Positions 53,872-63,158 of a DNA stretch of 64,000 nucleotides are shown here, piece by piece. This DNA comes from JACCZX01 sp963801035 (GTDB taxonomy: Bacteria > Pseudomonadota > Gammaproteobacteria > Burkholderiales > Burkholderiaceae_F): assembly GCA_963801035.1 (NCBI GenBank), contig CAWDDF010000005.1, positions 186,001 through 250,000 on the forward strand, in the 5' to 3' direction. How positions within the stretch are numbered: position 1 is the stretch's first letter; every line of letters starts with the position of its first letter. The translations under genes were made by a program, and so were the position numbers. The notes under the pieces were generated by a model that had not been told where the DNA came from, did no database searches, and worked only from the letters and a program-made list of their open reading frames with translations.

Positions 53872-55227
53872 ATGTCACATCACTCTTGGCGGCTTGGTAT
53901 GAAACGCGGTACGCAAACTTTGGCATTTGCGTTGTTGATCGTTCCATCGATGGCACTGGCAAGCGCCGGTGCGTTTGCCGGACCGATGCTCGCGGGTATT
54001 CCGGTCGAATTCATCTTATTCGCCGCAGTTTTGCTCGGCGTCGCGCTGTTTCATCACTACACGTTTCCAATCGCGTTGGGTGGCGCGCTGACGATTGCCT
54101 TGTACAAGATTTTCTTCTCTCCGTTTAAGAGCGGCGCTGGTTGGGGCGGCTTCGGTACGCATCTCGTTCACGAATGGGTGATCCTGGTCAATCTGTTGTT
54201 GTTGCTGCTGGGATTTGCGTTGCTGGCCAAGCATTTTGAAGACAGCCACGTTCCGAATGCGTTGCCCCGCATCCTGCCCGACGATTGGAAGGGCTGCTTC
54301 ATGCTCCTCGCCATGGTCTTTATGTTGTCGAGCTTTCTTGACAATATAGCGGCGGCATTGATTGGTGGCGCGATCGCGCACACCGTGTTTCGCGCGAAGG
54401 TGCACATTGGATATCTGGCTGCGATCGTCGCTGCATCGAACGCGGGCGGTGCCGGAAGTGTGATCGGCGATACGACTACGACGATGATGTGGATCGCCGG
54501 CATCGGGCCGCTCGAAGTGGCTGAAGCGGCAATCGGGGCTGTCGTTGCGCTCGTCATATTTGGCATACCCGCGTCGCTGCAGCAGCAGCGCTATGCGCCG
54601 ATTCAACGCGACATTGACCCCTCACTGACGATCGACTGGGCGCGCGTCGCGGTGGTGGGGTTCATTCTCGTCGCAGCGGTCGTGGTCAACATCACGATCA
54701 ACGCGCGCTTTAAGGAGCTCGCCGATTTGTTTCCGTTTCTCGGTGCAGCGGTGTGGATCGCAATTGTGATTACCGCGCCACTCCGGCGGCCCGAGTGGGC
54801 GCTGCTGCCAGGTGCTCTCAAAGGTTCGCTATTCCTGATCTCGCTGGTGCTCGCCGCGTCGATGATGCCGGTGGACCAACTGCCCCTGGCCTCTTGGCAG
54901 ACCGCACTCGGCCTTGGATTTCTGTCTTCGGTGTTCGACAACATTCCGCTCACCGCGCTTGCAATTCGCCAGGGTGGTTATGACTGGGGCTTTCTTGCAT
55001 ATGCGGTCGGATTTGGCGGCTCGATGATTTGGTTCGGATCGTCGGCGGGCGTAGCACTGTCGAGCATGTACCCGGAAGCTCGGTCGGTCGGACGATGGAT
55101 ACGGCATGGCTGGCCTGTAGCAGTGGCATACGTCGCCGGATTTTTTGTAATGCTTGCCATCATCGGCTGGCACCCTGGATCCACGCCACGCGTCGGTGGC
55201 TCGTCCGCGACAGAGCAAGCGAAGTAA
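53872..55227 (+). CDS. NhaD/ArsB-superfamily antiporter
   Basis: A 451-residue integral membrane protein with 11-12 hydrophobic segments. Motifs such as FLDNIAAALIGGAIAHTVF, SNAGGAGSVIGDTTTTMMWIAG and SSVFDNIPLTALAI place it in the ion transporter superfamily of NhaD sodium/proton antiporters and citrate-type carriers; paired FDN/FLDN asparagine-aspartate motifs mark the two inverted repeats. Start 53872 or ATG 53899 (MKRGTQTLAF), the latter giving a signal-like first helix. Confidence 0.85.
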   Translation: MSHHSWRLGMKRGTQTLAFALLIVPSMALASAGAFAGPMLAGIPVEFILFAAVLLGVALFHHYTFPIALGGALTIALYKIFFSPFKSGAGWGGFGTHLVHEWVILVNLLLLLLGFALLAKHFEDSHVPNALPRILPDDWKGCFMLLAMVFMLSSFLDNIAAALIGGAIAHTVFRAKVHIGYLAAIVAASNAGGAGSVIGDTTTTMMWIAGIGPLEVAEAAIGAVVALVIFGIPASLQQQRYAPIQRDIDPSLTIDWARVAVVGFILVAAVVVNITINARFKELADLFPFLGAAVWIAIVITAPLRRPEWALLPGALKGSLFLISLVLAASMMPVDQLPLASWQTALGLGFLSSVFDNIPLTALAIRQGGYDWGFLAYAVGFGGSMIWFGSSAGVALSSMYPEARSVGRWIRHGWPVAVAYVAGFFVMLAIIGWHPGSTPRVGGSSATEQAK

Positions 55228-55253
55228 CGTGGCGCCGTTCTGAAAGGATTTGC

Positions 55254-55568
55254 ATGGCCGACATCAGGCTGGTCCGGGCTCACTCGTTGCCACTGGCAAA
55301 GGCCAAGGCATTGGCGCAGAAAACTGCGGATGCCCTGTCCAAAGAGTACGACCTCGCTAGCGAGTGGCGCGGCGATACGCTGCGTTTTCATCGTTCCGGC
55401 GTCGACGGTCAAATGCATGTGACCGATTCGGAAATTCGACTCGACGTCACACTGGGACTGCTGTTGAAGGCATTCAAGGGGGCCATTGCGGGCCACATCG
55501 AACGGAATCTGGACGAGCTGTTGGCCGGCGGCAAAAGGCCGGCAAAGAAAACACCGCGTCGAAATTAA
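55254..55568 (+). CDS. Polyhydroxyalkanoic acid system family protein
   Basis: A 104-residue protein matching the small PHA granule-region family (TIGR02610-type): MADIRLVRAHSLPLAKAKALAQKTADALSKEYDL, then GVDGQMHVTDSEIRLDVTLGLLLKAFKGAI and a basic tail. A GGA-type RBS (gaaagga) precedes ATG 55254. Members are found near PHA synthesis genes and are thought to act at granules; here the only PHA partner in view is phaZ. Confidence 0.85.
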   Translation: MADIRLVRAHSLPLAKAKALAQKTADALSKEYDLASEWRGDTLRFHRSGVDGQMHVTDSEIRLDVTLGLLLKAFKGAIAGHIERNLDELLAGGKRPAKKTPRRN

Positions 55569-55569
55569 T

Positions 55570-56236
55570 TTACGGCGTTCTGCTTCGCGCGGCCGATGAT
55601 TTGAGCGACGCGGCGCTAGCCCAGCTCACAGGCCCGGTAGGATCTTTTCCCTCGAGGAATCGCTGCAAAAACGGCAAATCGTCATAGCCCCAAAAGAGCT
55701 CAGTGCCGACTGCCATCGTTGGCACTCCAAAGACCCCTTCAGCAATCGCTTGATCGGTTTGCTTTCGCAACTGCGCCTTGCATTCGGACTGCGACGCTTG
55801 CGCGATCAGCGCGGCGCCATCAAGTCCGGCCTCCATCTGCGACCTGCTCAACTACCGTCGGCTCGGCAACGTGCAGTGAGCGTATCCAGACTGCGCCGAA
55901 CAGGGCGTCGATCAGCCTGAGCTTCTGCTCAGACTGCAACGGCAATGACGAAACGCGGAGTGAGAGAAGAGGATTGAACGGATGAAAGACGGGGGCGTTC
56001 AACGGGACGCCGATCAACGCGGCCTTGCGTGCGATGTTCCTCCACATCCATTGCATCTTGGGTGCGACTTCGGCAGGCCCCAGCTGTCGATGTGCTTCGA
56101 GCAAGCCAGCGAACAAAACAGGCACCGGCTCGATACTGCAACCGTTACGCTGAGCTAACGCCGGTAACTGCGTCCAGGCCAGATAGGCATTGGGCGAGAT
56201 GTAGTCAAAGTAAAACCGAATCACCTTGCCGGCCAT
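55570..56236 (-). pseudogene. 2-hydroxychromene-2-carboxylate isomerase (DsbA family), one-base frameshift
   Basis: The N-terminal frame from 56236 reads VIRFYFDYISPNAYLAWTQLPALAQ, then PVPVLFAGLLEAH and WMWRNIARKAALIGVPLNAP. The C-terminal frame has EAGLDGAALIAQASQSECKAQL and AEGVFGVPTMAVGTELFWGYDDLPFLQRFL. One extra G at 55833-55834 separates them; removal gives QVADEAGLDG. Intact length would be about 220 residues. The family is glutathione-dependent kappa-class GST-like and isomerises products of aromatic degradation. Confidence 0.87.
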
Positions 56237-56270
56237 AGCGCAGACACCGTCGCGTCATGCAGCGGCGGCG

Positions 56271-56528
56271 TCAGTCTTTCAGGTCCTCGACCAGTGAGAC
56301 GTATTGCTTCATCGCGTCATCCTTGGACGTGCCCTTGAGCTCGTTCCAGGCGTCCCACTTTGCACGGCCGACCATGTCCGTGAACCCCGGTCGCGAGCCG
56401 CTGGCATCGCCGTTGGTCGCTTGCTTATATAAGCCATACATCTTCAGCATCGTCTGATTGTCCGGACGCTCGGACAGATTCTTCGAATCAGCCACCGCGG
56501 TTTCAAATTGCGTTTTCAAATCGCTCAT
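56271..56528 (-). CDS. Acyl-CoA-binding protein
   Basis: An 85-residue ACBP with the full family pattern: LKTQFETAVADSKNLSERPDNQTMLKMYGLYKQATNGDASGSRPGFTDMVGRAKWDAWNELKGTSKDDAMKQYV, including the YxLYKQATxGD and KWDAW blocks. It buffers and carries long-chain acyl-CoA in the cytosol. AGGAGA precedes the ATG. It is divergent from the WS/DGAT gene 58 bp away, which uses acyl-CoA. Confidence 0.95.
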   Translation of the reverse strand: MSDLKTQFETAVADSKNLSERPDNQTMLKMYGLYKQATNGDASGSRPGFTDMVGRAKWDAWNELKGTSKDDAMKQYVSLVEDLKD

Positions 56529-56586
56529 AGGTCTCCTGTTGGTTTATACGAAGGCGCGACTATTATGCAGCGGGGAGTGTGCGCAC

Positions 56587-58110
56587 ATGGGTGGAGTTGG
56601 GGCTATGCGTGAACGAATGTCTGCGGTCGACACCGCCTGGCTGCGGATGGACTCGGACAAAAATCTAATGATGATCGTCGGCGTCTATGAGTTCGACCGC
56701 AAGCTTGATTTCGCGCGATTGAGCGATCTGCTGAGGGAACGCCTGGTTACGCATCTGCGGTTTCGCAGCCGGGTAGCACGCGATGCGACCGGCTCCTACT
56801 GGCAGGAGGTCGCTGAGTTTGATCTGAACGACCATCTGGTTCGTACCAAGCTGCCGGGCCGAGGTACCGAAGCAGATCTGAAAAGGTTGGTCGGTGAGCT
56901 TGCGTCGCAGCCACTCGATGAATCGAAACCACTCTGGCAGATGCAGTTGATTGACAACTATGCCGGTGGCCAGGCGCTGGTGGTGCGGATTCATCATTGC
57001 ATTGCTGACGGTATCGCGTTGATCGGCGTGCTGCTGGCGCTGACTACGGATCAGAGCGATCGTGAATCGGGCTTTGAGGCGAGGCGCCACCGCGGCCGCA
57101 GCAACGGAGGCTGGGACGCGCGATTGCGGCCATTGACGTCCGCGGCAGTGAAGGCTATTGGGACGACAGGCGATGTGGCTACCAAGGTGCTGCGCGGCTA
57201 CGGTGCGATGCTCGACACGAAGGGCGCCTTTTTCGATGCCGCTGCGGGGTACGCGAGTGTTGCGGTCCGAGTTGCAAAGGATGCCGCGGCGATCGCGTTG
57301 ATGCCGAACGACAATGAAACGAGTCTCAAAGGCAAGCCCTCGGGCGCGAAAGTCGTTGCGTGGAACGAGCCGATCGCGGTCGATGACGTCAAAGCGATCG
57401 GCAAGGCGCTCGGTTGTTCGGTCAACGATGTGCTGCTCGCCTGCGTGGCGGGTGCGATTCGTTCGTACCTGATGACGCGCGGTGAACATGTCGACGGTTG
57501 CGAATTGCGCGCGATGGTGCCGGTGAATCTGCGTGACCCGCGCACGTGGCAGGAGCTCGGTAACAAGTTCGGTCTGGTGCCGCTGCTGCTGCCGATCGGT
57601 GTCGAAAATCCAATCGCGCGCGTGTTCGAGGTGCAGCGGCGTATGGCAGCGCTGAAGACCGGATACACGGCGGTCATATCGATGACGCTGCTCGGCGCCG
57701 CAGGCTTTGCACCGCGCATCGTGCAGACCCAGGCGCTCGATTTCCTGGCGCGCAAGGCCAGCGCCGTGATGACGAACGTTCCGGGTCCGCAACAGCCGCT
57801 TTTTCTGGCCGGTGCGCGCGTTACACGGCTGATGTTCTGGGTGCCACAATCGGGAGACATCGGCATCGGAGTGTCGATCCTGTCCTATGACGGGGGCGTC
57901 CAGTTCGGGTTGATTACCGACCGTGCTCTTTGCGTCGAGCCCCAAAAGATCATTGACCGCTTCGAGCCTGAGTTCGAAAAGCTTGTCCTGGCGCTGTGCA
58001 TGCTGCCCTGGGGCCAGGCTGTTGACGCTGCTGGTGCGCACGATTGGCTGTTCGGCGTGGCGCCGCGCAGCCGCGCTGATCGATCGAAAAGCAGCGCGCG
58101 AATGCGGTAG
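56587..58110 (+). CDS. Wax ester synthase/diacylglycerol acyltransferase (WS/DGAT)
   Basis: A 507-residue acyltransferase. The catalytic HHxxxDG is IHHCIADGIALIGVLLAL (near residue 137), and the C-terminal WES_acyltransf block has NDVLLACVAGAIRSYLMTRGE, LRAMVPVNLRD, NKFGLVPLLLPIG and MTNVPGPQQPLFLAG. It joins acyl-CoA to diacylglycerol or fatty alcohol at the membrane or lipid bodies. ATG 56587 or internal 56605 are possible; homology starts around MSAVDTAWLRMD. Confidence 0.95.
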   Translation: MGGVGAMRERMSAVDTAWLRMDSDKNLMMIVGVYEFDRKLDFARLSDLLRERLVTHLRFRSRVARDATGSYWQEVAEFDLNDHLVRTKLPGRGTEADLKRLVGELASQPLDESKPLWQMQLIDNYAGGQALVVRIHHCIADGIALIGVLLALTTDQSDRESGFEARRHRGRSNGGWDARLRPLTSAAVKAIGTTGDVATKVLRGYGAMLDTKGAFFDAAAGYASVAVRVAKDAAAIALMPNDNETSLKGKPSGAKVVAWNEPIAVDDVKAIGKALGCSVNDVLLACVAGAIRSYLMTRGEHVDGCELRAMVPVNLRDPRTWQELGNKFGLVPLLLPIGVENPIARVFEVQRRMAALKTGYTAVISMTLLGAAGFAPRIVQTQALDFLARKASAVMTNVPGPQQPLFLAGARVTRLMFWVPQSGDIGIGVSILSYDGGVQFGLITDRALCVEPQKIIDRFEPEFEKLVLALCMLPWGQAVDAAGAHDWLFGVAPRSRADRSKSSARMR

Positions 58111-58197
58111 AAAGACCGACGCGGCGGCGAGCTGATCGACCAAAATGCAAGGCAACATTAGAGGGTTTCACGCCCTATTTTTTGGAGGCCTAACGCT

Positions 58198-59367
58198 ATG
58201 CGCAACTCCATCACGGTCTTACTGACCTCCTTTGCGACTGCCATGTTTGCAGTTGCCCAAGCGGCCCCGCCACCCGCGCCGTCGATCACTCGCGTCATGG
58301 TGGTGGCCGATACGTCGGACGAGAGCTCGGATCTACTGACGGTGGCGGTAGCGGGCACACCATTGCAGCGCACGCTAGGGGGACGCGTGGCGGTACTTCC
58401 GATGCGCGACATGCATGACGCGATGCGCGCCACGCGTACGGGCGAATACGACGTCATCGTCGGCCCCGCACACGTTGCCGCGTCTGCTCTGGTCTATGGA
58501 TACGAGTTGATCGGTTCCACTGCCGGGTCGACGAAGTACGTACTGGTGGGATCGCCAACGCTCAAAAGCCTGACGGACCTGAAAGGCCGCCGCGCTTATT
58601 TTCCGGCCCAGGATTCGCTGCGCAGCTATGTCGCGCGCGGATTACTGCAGGAAGCGGGAATGACGCCGCGCACACTGAAGCAGGTGACCTATGGCCAGAC
58701 GAGCGGAGCCGGGTTGATCTCGATGACCGGCGGCGGTGCTGACGCAACGGTCGCGCTTGAAAGCGAATGGAAGCAGTGGTCGCAGGCACATCCGAAAAGT
58801 GGCGTCGTGCTGGCGACCTCACGGGACATGCCAAGCGGCGTGACCGTGGTCGTGAAGAAAGACACACCCGAGCCTGTACGACGCGCGGTCATGCAGTGGC
58901 TCGCGTCACCGGATAACTTGGTGCCGAATGCCGGGCGCGTTGTAGCAGCCTCGAACGCTGCGCCTTACGACTACGTAGCCGGTTTGGGTCTGTTCACTCC
59001 GACTGATCTGAAGGGAGTGACACGCGTAACAGCGAAGCAGGCGTTCGAGCTGAGCCAAAAAGGCGCGAGGCTGGTGGACGTTCGGACAGAGCGCGAGTAC
59101 AACACGAAGCACGCACGCGGCTCCATCCTGGTTCCGTATGGGGAGAAAAGCCTTAAGGCGCTCGATTTCGATCCGAAGTCCGATTCGTTCGGTGGGCTGT
59201 CAAAGCTCGACAAGGCACAGCCGGTCGTTTTCTTTTGCAATGGCGCCGAGTGCTGGAAGTCGTATAAGGCGTCCAAGGTCGCTGCCGATTCGGGTTTCAC
59301 TCAGGTGTATTGGCTACGAGGCGGCATGCCGGAGTGGACCACCGAGAATCTGCCGACCAATCCGTAG
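58198..59367 (+). CDS. PhnD/SsuA-type binding domain fused to rhodanese, secreted
   Basis: A 389-residue protein with signal peptide MRNSITVLLTSFATAMFAVAQA. Residues about 30-270 look like a phosphate/phosphonate-type periplasmic binding domain (EYDVIVGPAHVAASALVYGY, LKSLTDLKGRRAYFPAQDSLRSYVARGLLQEAG). Residues about 285-385 are a rhodanese domain with GARLVDVRTEREYNTKHARGSI and active-site Cys in FFCNGAECWKSYKAS. GGAGG at 58184-58188 precedes the ATG. The combination suggests a periplasmic sulfur or thiol role; no transporter genes adjoin it. Confidence 0.85.
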   Translation: MRNSITVLLTSFATAMFAVAQAAPPPAPSITRVMVVADTSDESSDLLTVAVAGTPLQRTLGGRVAVLPMRDMHDAMRATRTGEYDVIVGPAHVAASALVYGYELIGSTAGSTKYVLVGSPTLKSLTDLKGRRAYFPAQDSLRSYVARGLLQEAGMTPRTLKQVTYGQTSGAGLISMTGGGADATVALESEWKQWSQAHPKSGVVLATSRDMPSGVTVVVKKDTPEPVRRAVMQWLASPDNLVPNAGRVVAASNAAPYDYVAGLGLFTPTDLKGVTRVTAKQAFELSQKGARLVDVRTEREYNTKHARGSILVPYGEKSLKALDFDPKSDSFGGLSKLDKAQPVVFFCNGAECWKSYKASKVAADSGFTQVYWLRGGMPEWTTENLPTNP

Positions 59368-59402
59368 TGTGCTGTTGATCAGTAGCAGACGTTGATTTCG
59401 GA

Positions 59403-60131
59403 GTGACGACACAGGCGCTGTTTCGCGAAGACGCTTACCTGCGCGAGTGCGACGCAACCGTCACGCGCGTCGGCGATGACGGTATCGAGCTCGACCGCAC
59501 CGTTTTCTATCCACTCGGCGGAGGACAGGCTGGCGATACCGGATTCATCGTTGCCGCCGACGGTGCGCGCTTGCGGGTGACCGATACGCGCAAGGTCAAG
59601 CGCGAAGACGCCACGCCGGACGATGCACTGCATGTCATGGATCCGACGACTGAATGGCGCGGGCATCTTGCGGTAGGGATGCCGGTGCGTGCACAGATCG
59701 ACTGGGACCGTCGCTATCGACACATGCGCTTTCACACTGCGACGCACTTGCTGTGCGCCGTCGTCAAGGAAATGGTCGACGGATGCAGCATCACCCACGA
59801 TTACGCTCGCCTCGATTTTGCGATGACCGATCTGCTCGACCGGCAACGCGTGCAAGAGGGACTCGATGCGTTGATTGCGAGCGCGACACCGGTCGGCACC
59901 GAGTGGATCAGCGACGATGAAATGCGCGCCAACCCGCAGCTGGTCAAGTCAATGAGCGTCAGCCCGCCGATCGGGTTCGGGCGTGTCCGCCTGTTGCGCG
60001 TACACGATATCGATCTGCAGCCGTGCGGAGGCACGCACGTTGCGAATACTGCGGAGATCGGCGCGGTTCGCGTTGCCAAGATCGAAAAGAAAAGCGCGAG
60101 AACACGCCGCGTAATACTCGAGTTTGCTTGA
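59403..60131 (+). CDS. Alanyl-tRNA editing protein AlaX
   Basis: A 242-residue stand-alone editing domain related to AlaRS. The zinc site is HTATHLLCAVVKEM (HxxxH) plus CGGTHVANTAEIG, and the N-terminal part resembles AlaX-L (VFYPLGGGQAGDTGFI). It hydrolyses Ser- or Gly-tRNA(Ala). GTG 59403 is the start. It lies 35 bp after the rhodanese fusion and 36 bp before PhoX. Confidence 0.93.
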   Translation: MTTQALFREDAYLRECDATVTRVGDDGIELDRTVFYPLGGGQAGDTGFIVAADGARLRVTDTRKVKREDATPDDALHVMDPTTEWRGHLAVGMPVRAQIDWDRRYRHMRFHTATHLLCAVVKEMVDGCSITHDYARLDFAMTDLLDRQRVQEGLDALIASATPVGTEWISDDEMRANPQLVKSMSVSPPIGFGRVRLLRVHDIDLQPCGGTHVANTAEIGAVRVAKIEKKSARTRRVILEFA

Positions 60132-60167
60132 TCGTCAGCGGCGCAACGCTGACGAAGGAATGATTGT

Positions 60168-61679
60168 TTGAACGCACACGCGGATCGGCGCAGATTCTTG
60201 CGAAACTCCGGGGCAGTGGCCGCCGCGACGCTCACCGGGACGCTCGGCGCGTACGTACGCAGGGCCGAGGCGGCCGCATGCGGCGGTTTCTCAGGTCACG
60301 CGAGCGGGCCGTACGGTCCGATTGCGCCAGTCGCTGATCAAACGACCGGGTTGCCATTGCTGCAGTTGCCAGCCGGCTTTCGCTACGCGTCGTTCTCGTG
60401 GAGCGGCGACCCGATGCTCGATGGGCGCCCATGTCCCGATCGTCATGACGGCATGGCAGTCGTCATGACACGGCAAACGGATCGCGGAGACGAGCATGTC
60501 CTGATACGCAACCACGAACGCGCATTCGGTCCAATATCTTCGATGATCGCGGCAGCGGCGCACTACGACCGTGGAATGATCGATGGCCGGGCAGCGCTCG
60601 GTGGCACAACGAATCTGGTCTTTCGCAATGGCGGCTGGGTCTCGGCCGAGGCAAGCCTCGGCGGTACGCTGATCAATTGCGCCGGCGGCGCAACTCCGTG
60701 GGGGTCGTGGCTCACCTGCGAGGAAACGCTTCGCAACGACGTGTCGACTGAAGGCAAGCGGCATGGCTATGTGTTCGAAGTTGCCGCGAACGCGTCGCAG
60801 ACCACTGGCAATCCAATCGTCGCGATGGGCCGCTTCTCGCATGAAGCGGCAGCCGTCGATCCGGCCAGCGGGTACGTCTACCTCACCGAAGATCTGCACA
60901 ACGTGTCCGGCTTTTATCGCTTCATTCCGAATGACGCTAAGGGCAGGCTCGGATCGCTGGAGGTGGGTGGCCGCCTGCAGGCCGCCAAGGTGGCTGGCGC
61001 GAATAACACGAGCCTGATCACCGCCAAGCGATGCGACGAATACGTGCTCGAGTGGATCGATATCGCCAATCCTGATCGCGACGCCGGCGAGCTCGGTGCG
61101 CCGCAACTACGCGGGTTTAACGCCAACCCTCGAGCCAGCGGTCCCTTCGTTCAGGCATGGTCGGCGGGCGCGCTGCAATTCGCGCGGGGCGAGGGTCTTT
61201 GGTACTCAGCGGGCAAGATGTACATCGTCGATACCGCGACGGGAGTCGATGGTGCCAACCGCCCGGGACGCGGCAAAGGTGCCGTATGGGAGCTCGATCT
61301 TGCGACGATGAAGCTGAAAGCGATCTTCGTCAGTGACGATCAACTGGTCGGCAACAATCCTGACAACATTACCGTCAGCCCTCGAGGCGGGATTCTTGTT
61401 TGCGAAGACGGTGGCCGCTCAGTGGATGCATTCGGTAGCGGCACGCGATTGCTAGGAATCAACGCGCAGGGCGACTCATTCATCTTCTGCAAGAATCATG
61501 TGGACCTGACCGCTGCGCAGATCTCGAGGGTCGACAAGAGGATCGCACCGGGTAATTACCGCGACTCCGAGTTTGCGGGTGCGTGCTGGGAGCCGTCGGG
61601 CCATGTGCTTTTCTGCAACATCCAATCGCCCGGAATTACGTTTGCGATATGGGGACCTTGGGGCGATGCGGGCGTGTGA
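60168..61679 (+). CDS. PhoX-family (DUF839) secreted phosphatase-like protein
   Basis: A 503-residue beta-propeller protein of the PhoX family. The N-terminus ADRRRFLRNSGAVAAATLTGTLGAYVRRAEAA is a clear Tat signal (RRRFLR). Family blocks include DGMAVVMTR, LIRNHERAFGPIS, GTLINCAGGATPWGSWLTCEET, MGRFSHEAAAVDPASGYVYLTEDL and SPRGGILVCEDGG. PhoX enzymes are Fe/Ca-dependent phosphatases folded before export. TTG 60168 is the likely start, 10 bp after GAAGGA; no ATG or GTG suits. Confidence 0.92.
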   Translation: MNAHADRRRFLRNSGAVAAATLTGTLGAYVRRAEAAACGGFSGHASGPYGPIAPVADQTTGLPLLQLPAGFRYASFSWSGDPMLDGRPCPDRHDGMAVVMTRQTDRGDEHVLIRNHERAFGPISSMIAAAAHYDRGMIDGRAALGGTTNLVFRNGGWVSAEASLGGTLINCAGGATPWGSWLTCEETLRNDVSTEGKRHGYVFEVAANASQTTGNPIVAMGRFSHEAAAVDPASGYVYLTEDLHNVSGFYRFIPNDAKGRLGSLEVGGRLQAAKVAGANNTSLITAKRCDEYVLEWIDIANPDRDAGELGAPQLRGFNANPRASGPFVQAWSAGALQFARGEGLWYSAGKMYIVDTATGVDGANRPGRGKGAVWELDLATMKLKAIFVSDDQLVGNNPDNITVSPRGGILVCEDGGRSVDAFGSGTRLLGINAQGDSFIFCKNHVDLTAAQISRVDKRIAPGNYRDSEFAGACWEPSGHVLFCNIQSPGITFAIWGPWGDAGV

Positions 61680-61693
61680 CCTACGCTCCGCGC

Positions 61694-62227
61694 ATGCAAA
61701 CCATCGTCACACCGGCGTTGACGCTAGAGCCACTGCTCGCGAGCCATGCTGAAGAGATGTTCGCGCTGCTCAGTGACGACGAGATCTACCGGTATCTTGA
61801 CTACGCCGCGCCGGCCTCCGCCGATTATTTGCGAGGCGTTTATCAGCGATTGGAATCACGCCGATCCCCGGACGCACGCGAGGCTTGGCTAAATTGGGTG
61901 ATCCGTCCGCTTGATCAGCCCCTTGCGGGCTATGTGCAGGCGACAGTTGAGCCGGATCGTAGTGCGTATGTCGCGTATGTGCTTGGCAGCAGGTATTGGG
62001 GCCATGGCTATGCGCATCGCGCCGTGCAGACGATGCTCGATCACCTCGTTTCTGCCTACAGCGTTGACCGGTTTTTAGCGACGGTGGAAGCCGACAATCA
62101 ACGCTCCATTCGCTTGCTCGAGCGACTTGGGTTTCACGCGATTGCCAGTCACGAACTTGACGGTCATCAGCTGTCGAGGACCGAGCGTATGTTCATGCGG
62201 TCTTGGCATCAAACGGAGGCAACCTGA
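61694..62227 (+). CDS. GNAT family N-acetyltransferase
   Basis: A 177-residue RimL-like acetyltransferase: LTLEPLLASHAEEMFALLSDDEIYRYL, GSRYWGHGYAHRAVQTMLDHLV (acetyl-CoA loop) and ATVEADNQRSIRLLERLGFH. ATG 61694 matches the family; the earlier open frame overlaps phoX. Its stop overlaps the next start (TGATG). Target unknown. Confidence 0.9.
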   Translation: MQTIVTPALTLEPLLASHAEEMFALLSDDEIYRYLDYAAPASADYLRGVYQRLESRRSPDAREAWLNWVIRPLDQPLAGYVQATVEPDRSAYVAYVLGSRYWGHGYAHRAVQTMLDHLVSAYSVDRFLATVEADNQRSIRLLERLGFHAIASHELDGHQLSRTERMFMRSWHQTEAT

Positions 62228-62646
62228 TGCAGACGCTCGAATCGCTCGAAACTCTACTCAAGCCGCTGTTGCCCGGATTGATGGGGATTCATTTGCGCGA
62301 AGCAGGAAAAGACCGCGTGGTGGCGACGATGGTAGTTCGGCCGGATCTGTGCACGACGGGCGGGGTTCTTCACGGTGGCGCAATGATCGCGTTTGCCGAC
62401 ACCCTCGGCGCCGTCGGCACCTTCCAGAATCTTCCGCCAGGCGTTCGCACCACGACCATCGATTCGAGCACGAAATTCATCGGTAGCGCTGCACTAGGTA
62501 CGACTGTGACCGGCGAATGCGTTCCCTTCCATCGAGGCCGGACAACGATGGTGTGGCAAACGCTGATCAAGTCGGAAGCCGGAAAGCTGTGTGCGATCGT
62601 GACGCAGACACAACTGGTGCTGCCGTCAAGAACAGATTCCGGCTGA
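62227..62646 (+). CDS. PaaI-family hotdog thioesterase
   Basis: A 139-residue hotdog-fold protein with PaaI/4HBT motifs: GGVLHGGAMIAFADTLGAVGTF (the acidic catalytic residue and HGG), TIDSSTKFIGSA and ECVPFHRGRTTMVWQTLI. It hydrolyses acyl- or aryl-CoA. It is linked by TGATG overlaps to GNAT genes on both sides. Confidence 0.9.
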   Translation: MQTLESLETLLKPLLPGLMGIHLREAGKDRVVATMVVRPDLCTTGGVLHGGAMIAFADTLGAVGTFQNLPPGVRTTTIDSSTKFIGSAALGTTVTGECVPFHRGRTTMVWQTLIKSEAGKLCAIVTQTQLVLPSRTDSG

Positions 62647-63158
62647 TGCAGATCCGTGACCTCGTGGCGGAAGATGCCCGTGCGTTTCAAGCCCTTCGTC
62701 TTTCGGCACTGCGCGAGTGCCCGTCAGCATTTGCTTCGAGTTATGAGGAGGAGCACCAGACGCCGCTTGCCGTCGTTGCCGAGCGCTTGGTCACGAACGC
62801 GCGTCGCTGCGTGCTAGGCGCTTGGCTCGCACCTGATCTCGTCGGCATCGTAGGCCTGCAACGCGAAGAGATGCGAAAACTCGCGCACAAGGCGTTTATC
62901 TGGGGCATGTACGTTGCACCGAATGCGCGCAGGCACGGGATCGGCCGCGCGCTGATCGATCAAGCCTTGTTGCGTGCCGGTTCAATGAACGGCGTGCTGC
63001 AGGTGAATCTAGGCGTCAACGTGGCCAACGTCGAAGCCATCAAGCTGTACGAAGCGGCAGGGTTCACCGCGTTTGGTATCGAGCGCGGTTTTATGTTGCT
63101 CGACGGCAAGCTGCATGATGAACTTCATATGGTGCGTAACATCGACGCCAGGAATTGA
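62646..63158 (+). CDS. GNAT family N-acetyltransferase (second)
   Basis: A 170-residue GNAT: MQIRDLVAEDARAFQALRLSALRE, FIWGMYVAPNARRHGIGRALIDQALLRA (acetyl-CoA loop RRHGIGRA) and NLGVNVANVEAIKLYEAAGFTAFGIE. It resembles the yhbS/PhnO-like small-molecule or peptide acetyltransferases. ATG 62646 overlaps the thioesterase stop; the stop overlaps the next ATG. Confidence 0.9.
   Translation: MQIRDLVAEDARAFQALRLSALRECPSAFASSYEEEHQTPLAVVAERLVTNARRCVLGAWLAPDLVGIVGLQREEMRKLAHKAFIWGMYVAPNARRHGIGRALIDQALLRAGSMNGVLQVNLGVNVANVEAIKLYEAAGFTAFGIERGFMLLDGKLHDELHMVRNIDARN

Noticed and set aside
56665..58158. 497-codon open frame antisense to the WS/DGAT gene
   Set aside because: Composition rich in Arg/His/Gln typical of a shadow; the sense strand encodes a complete acyltransferase.
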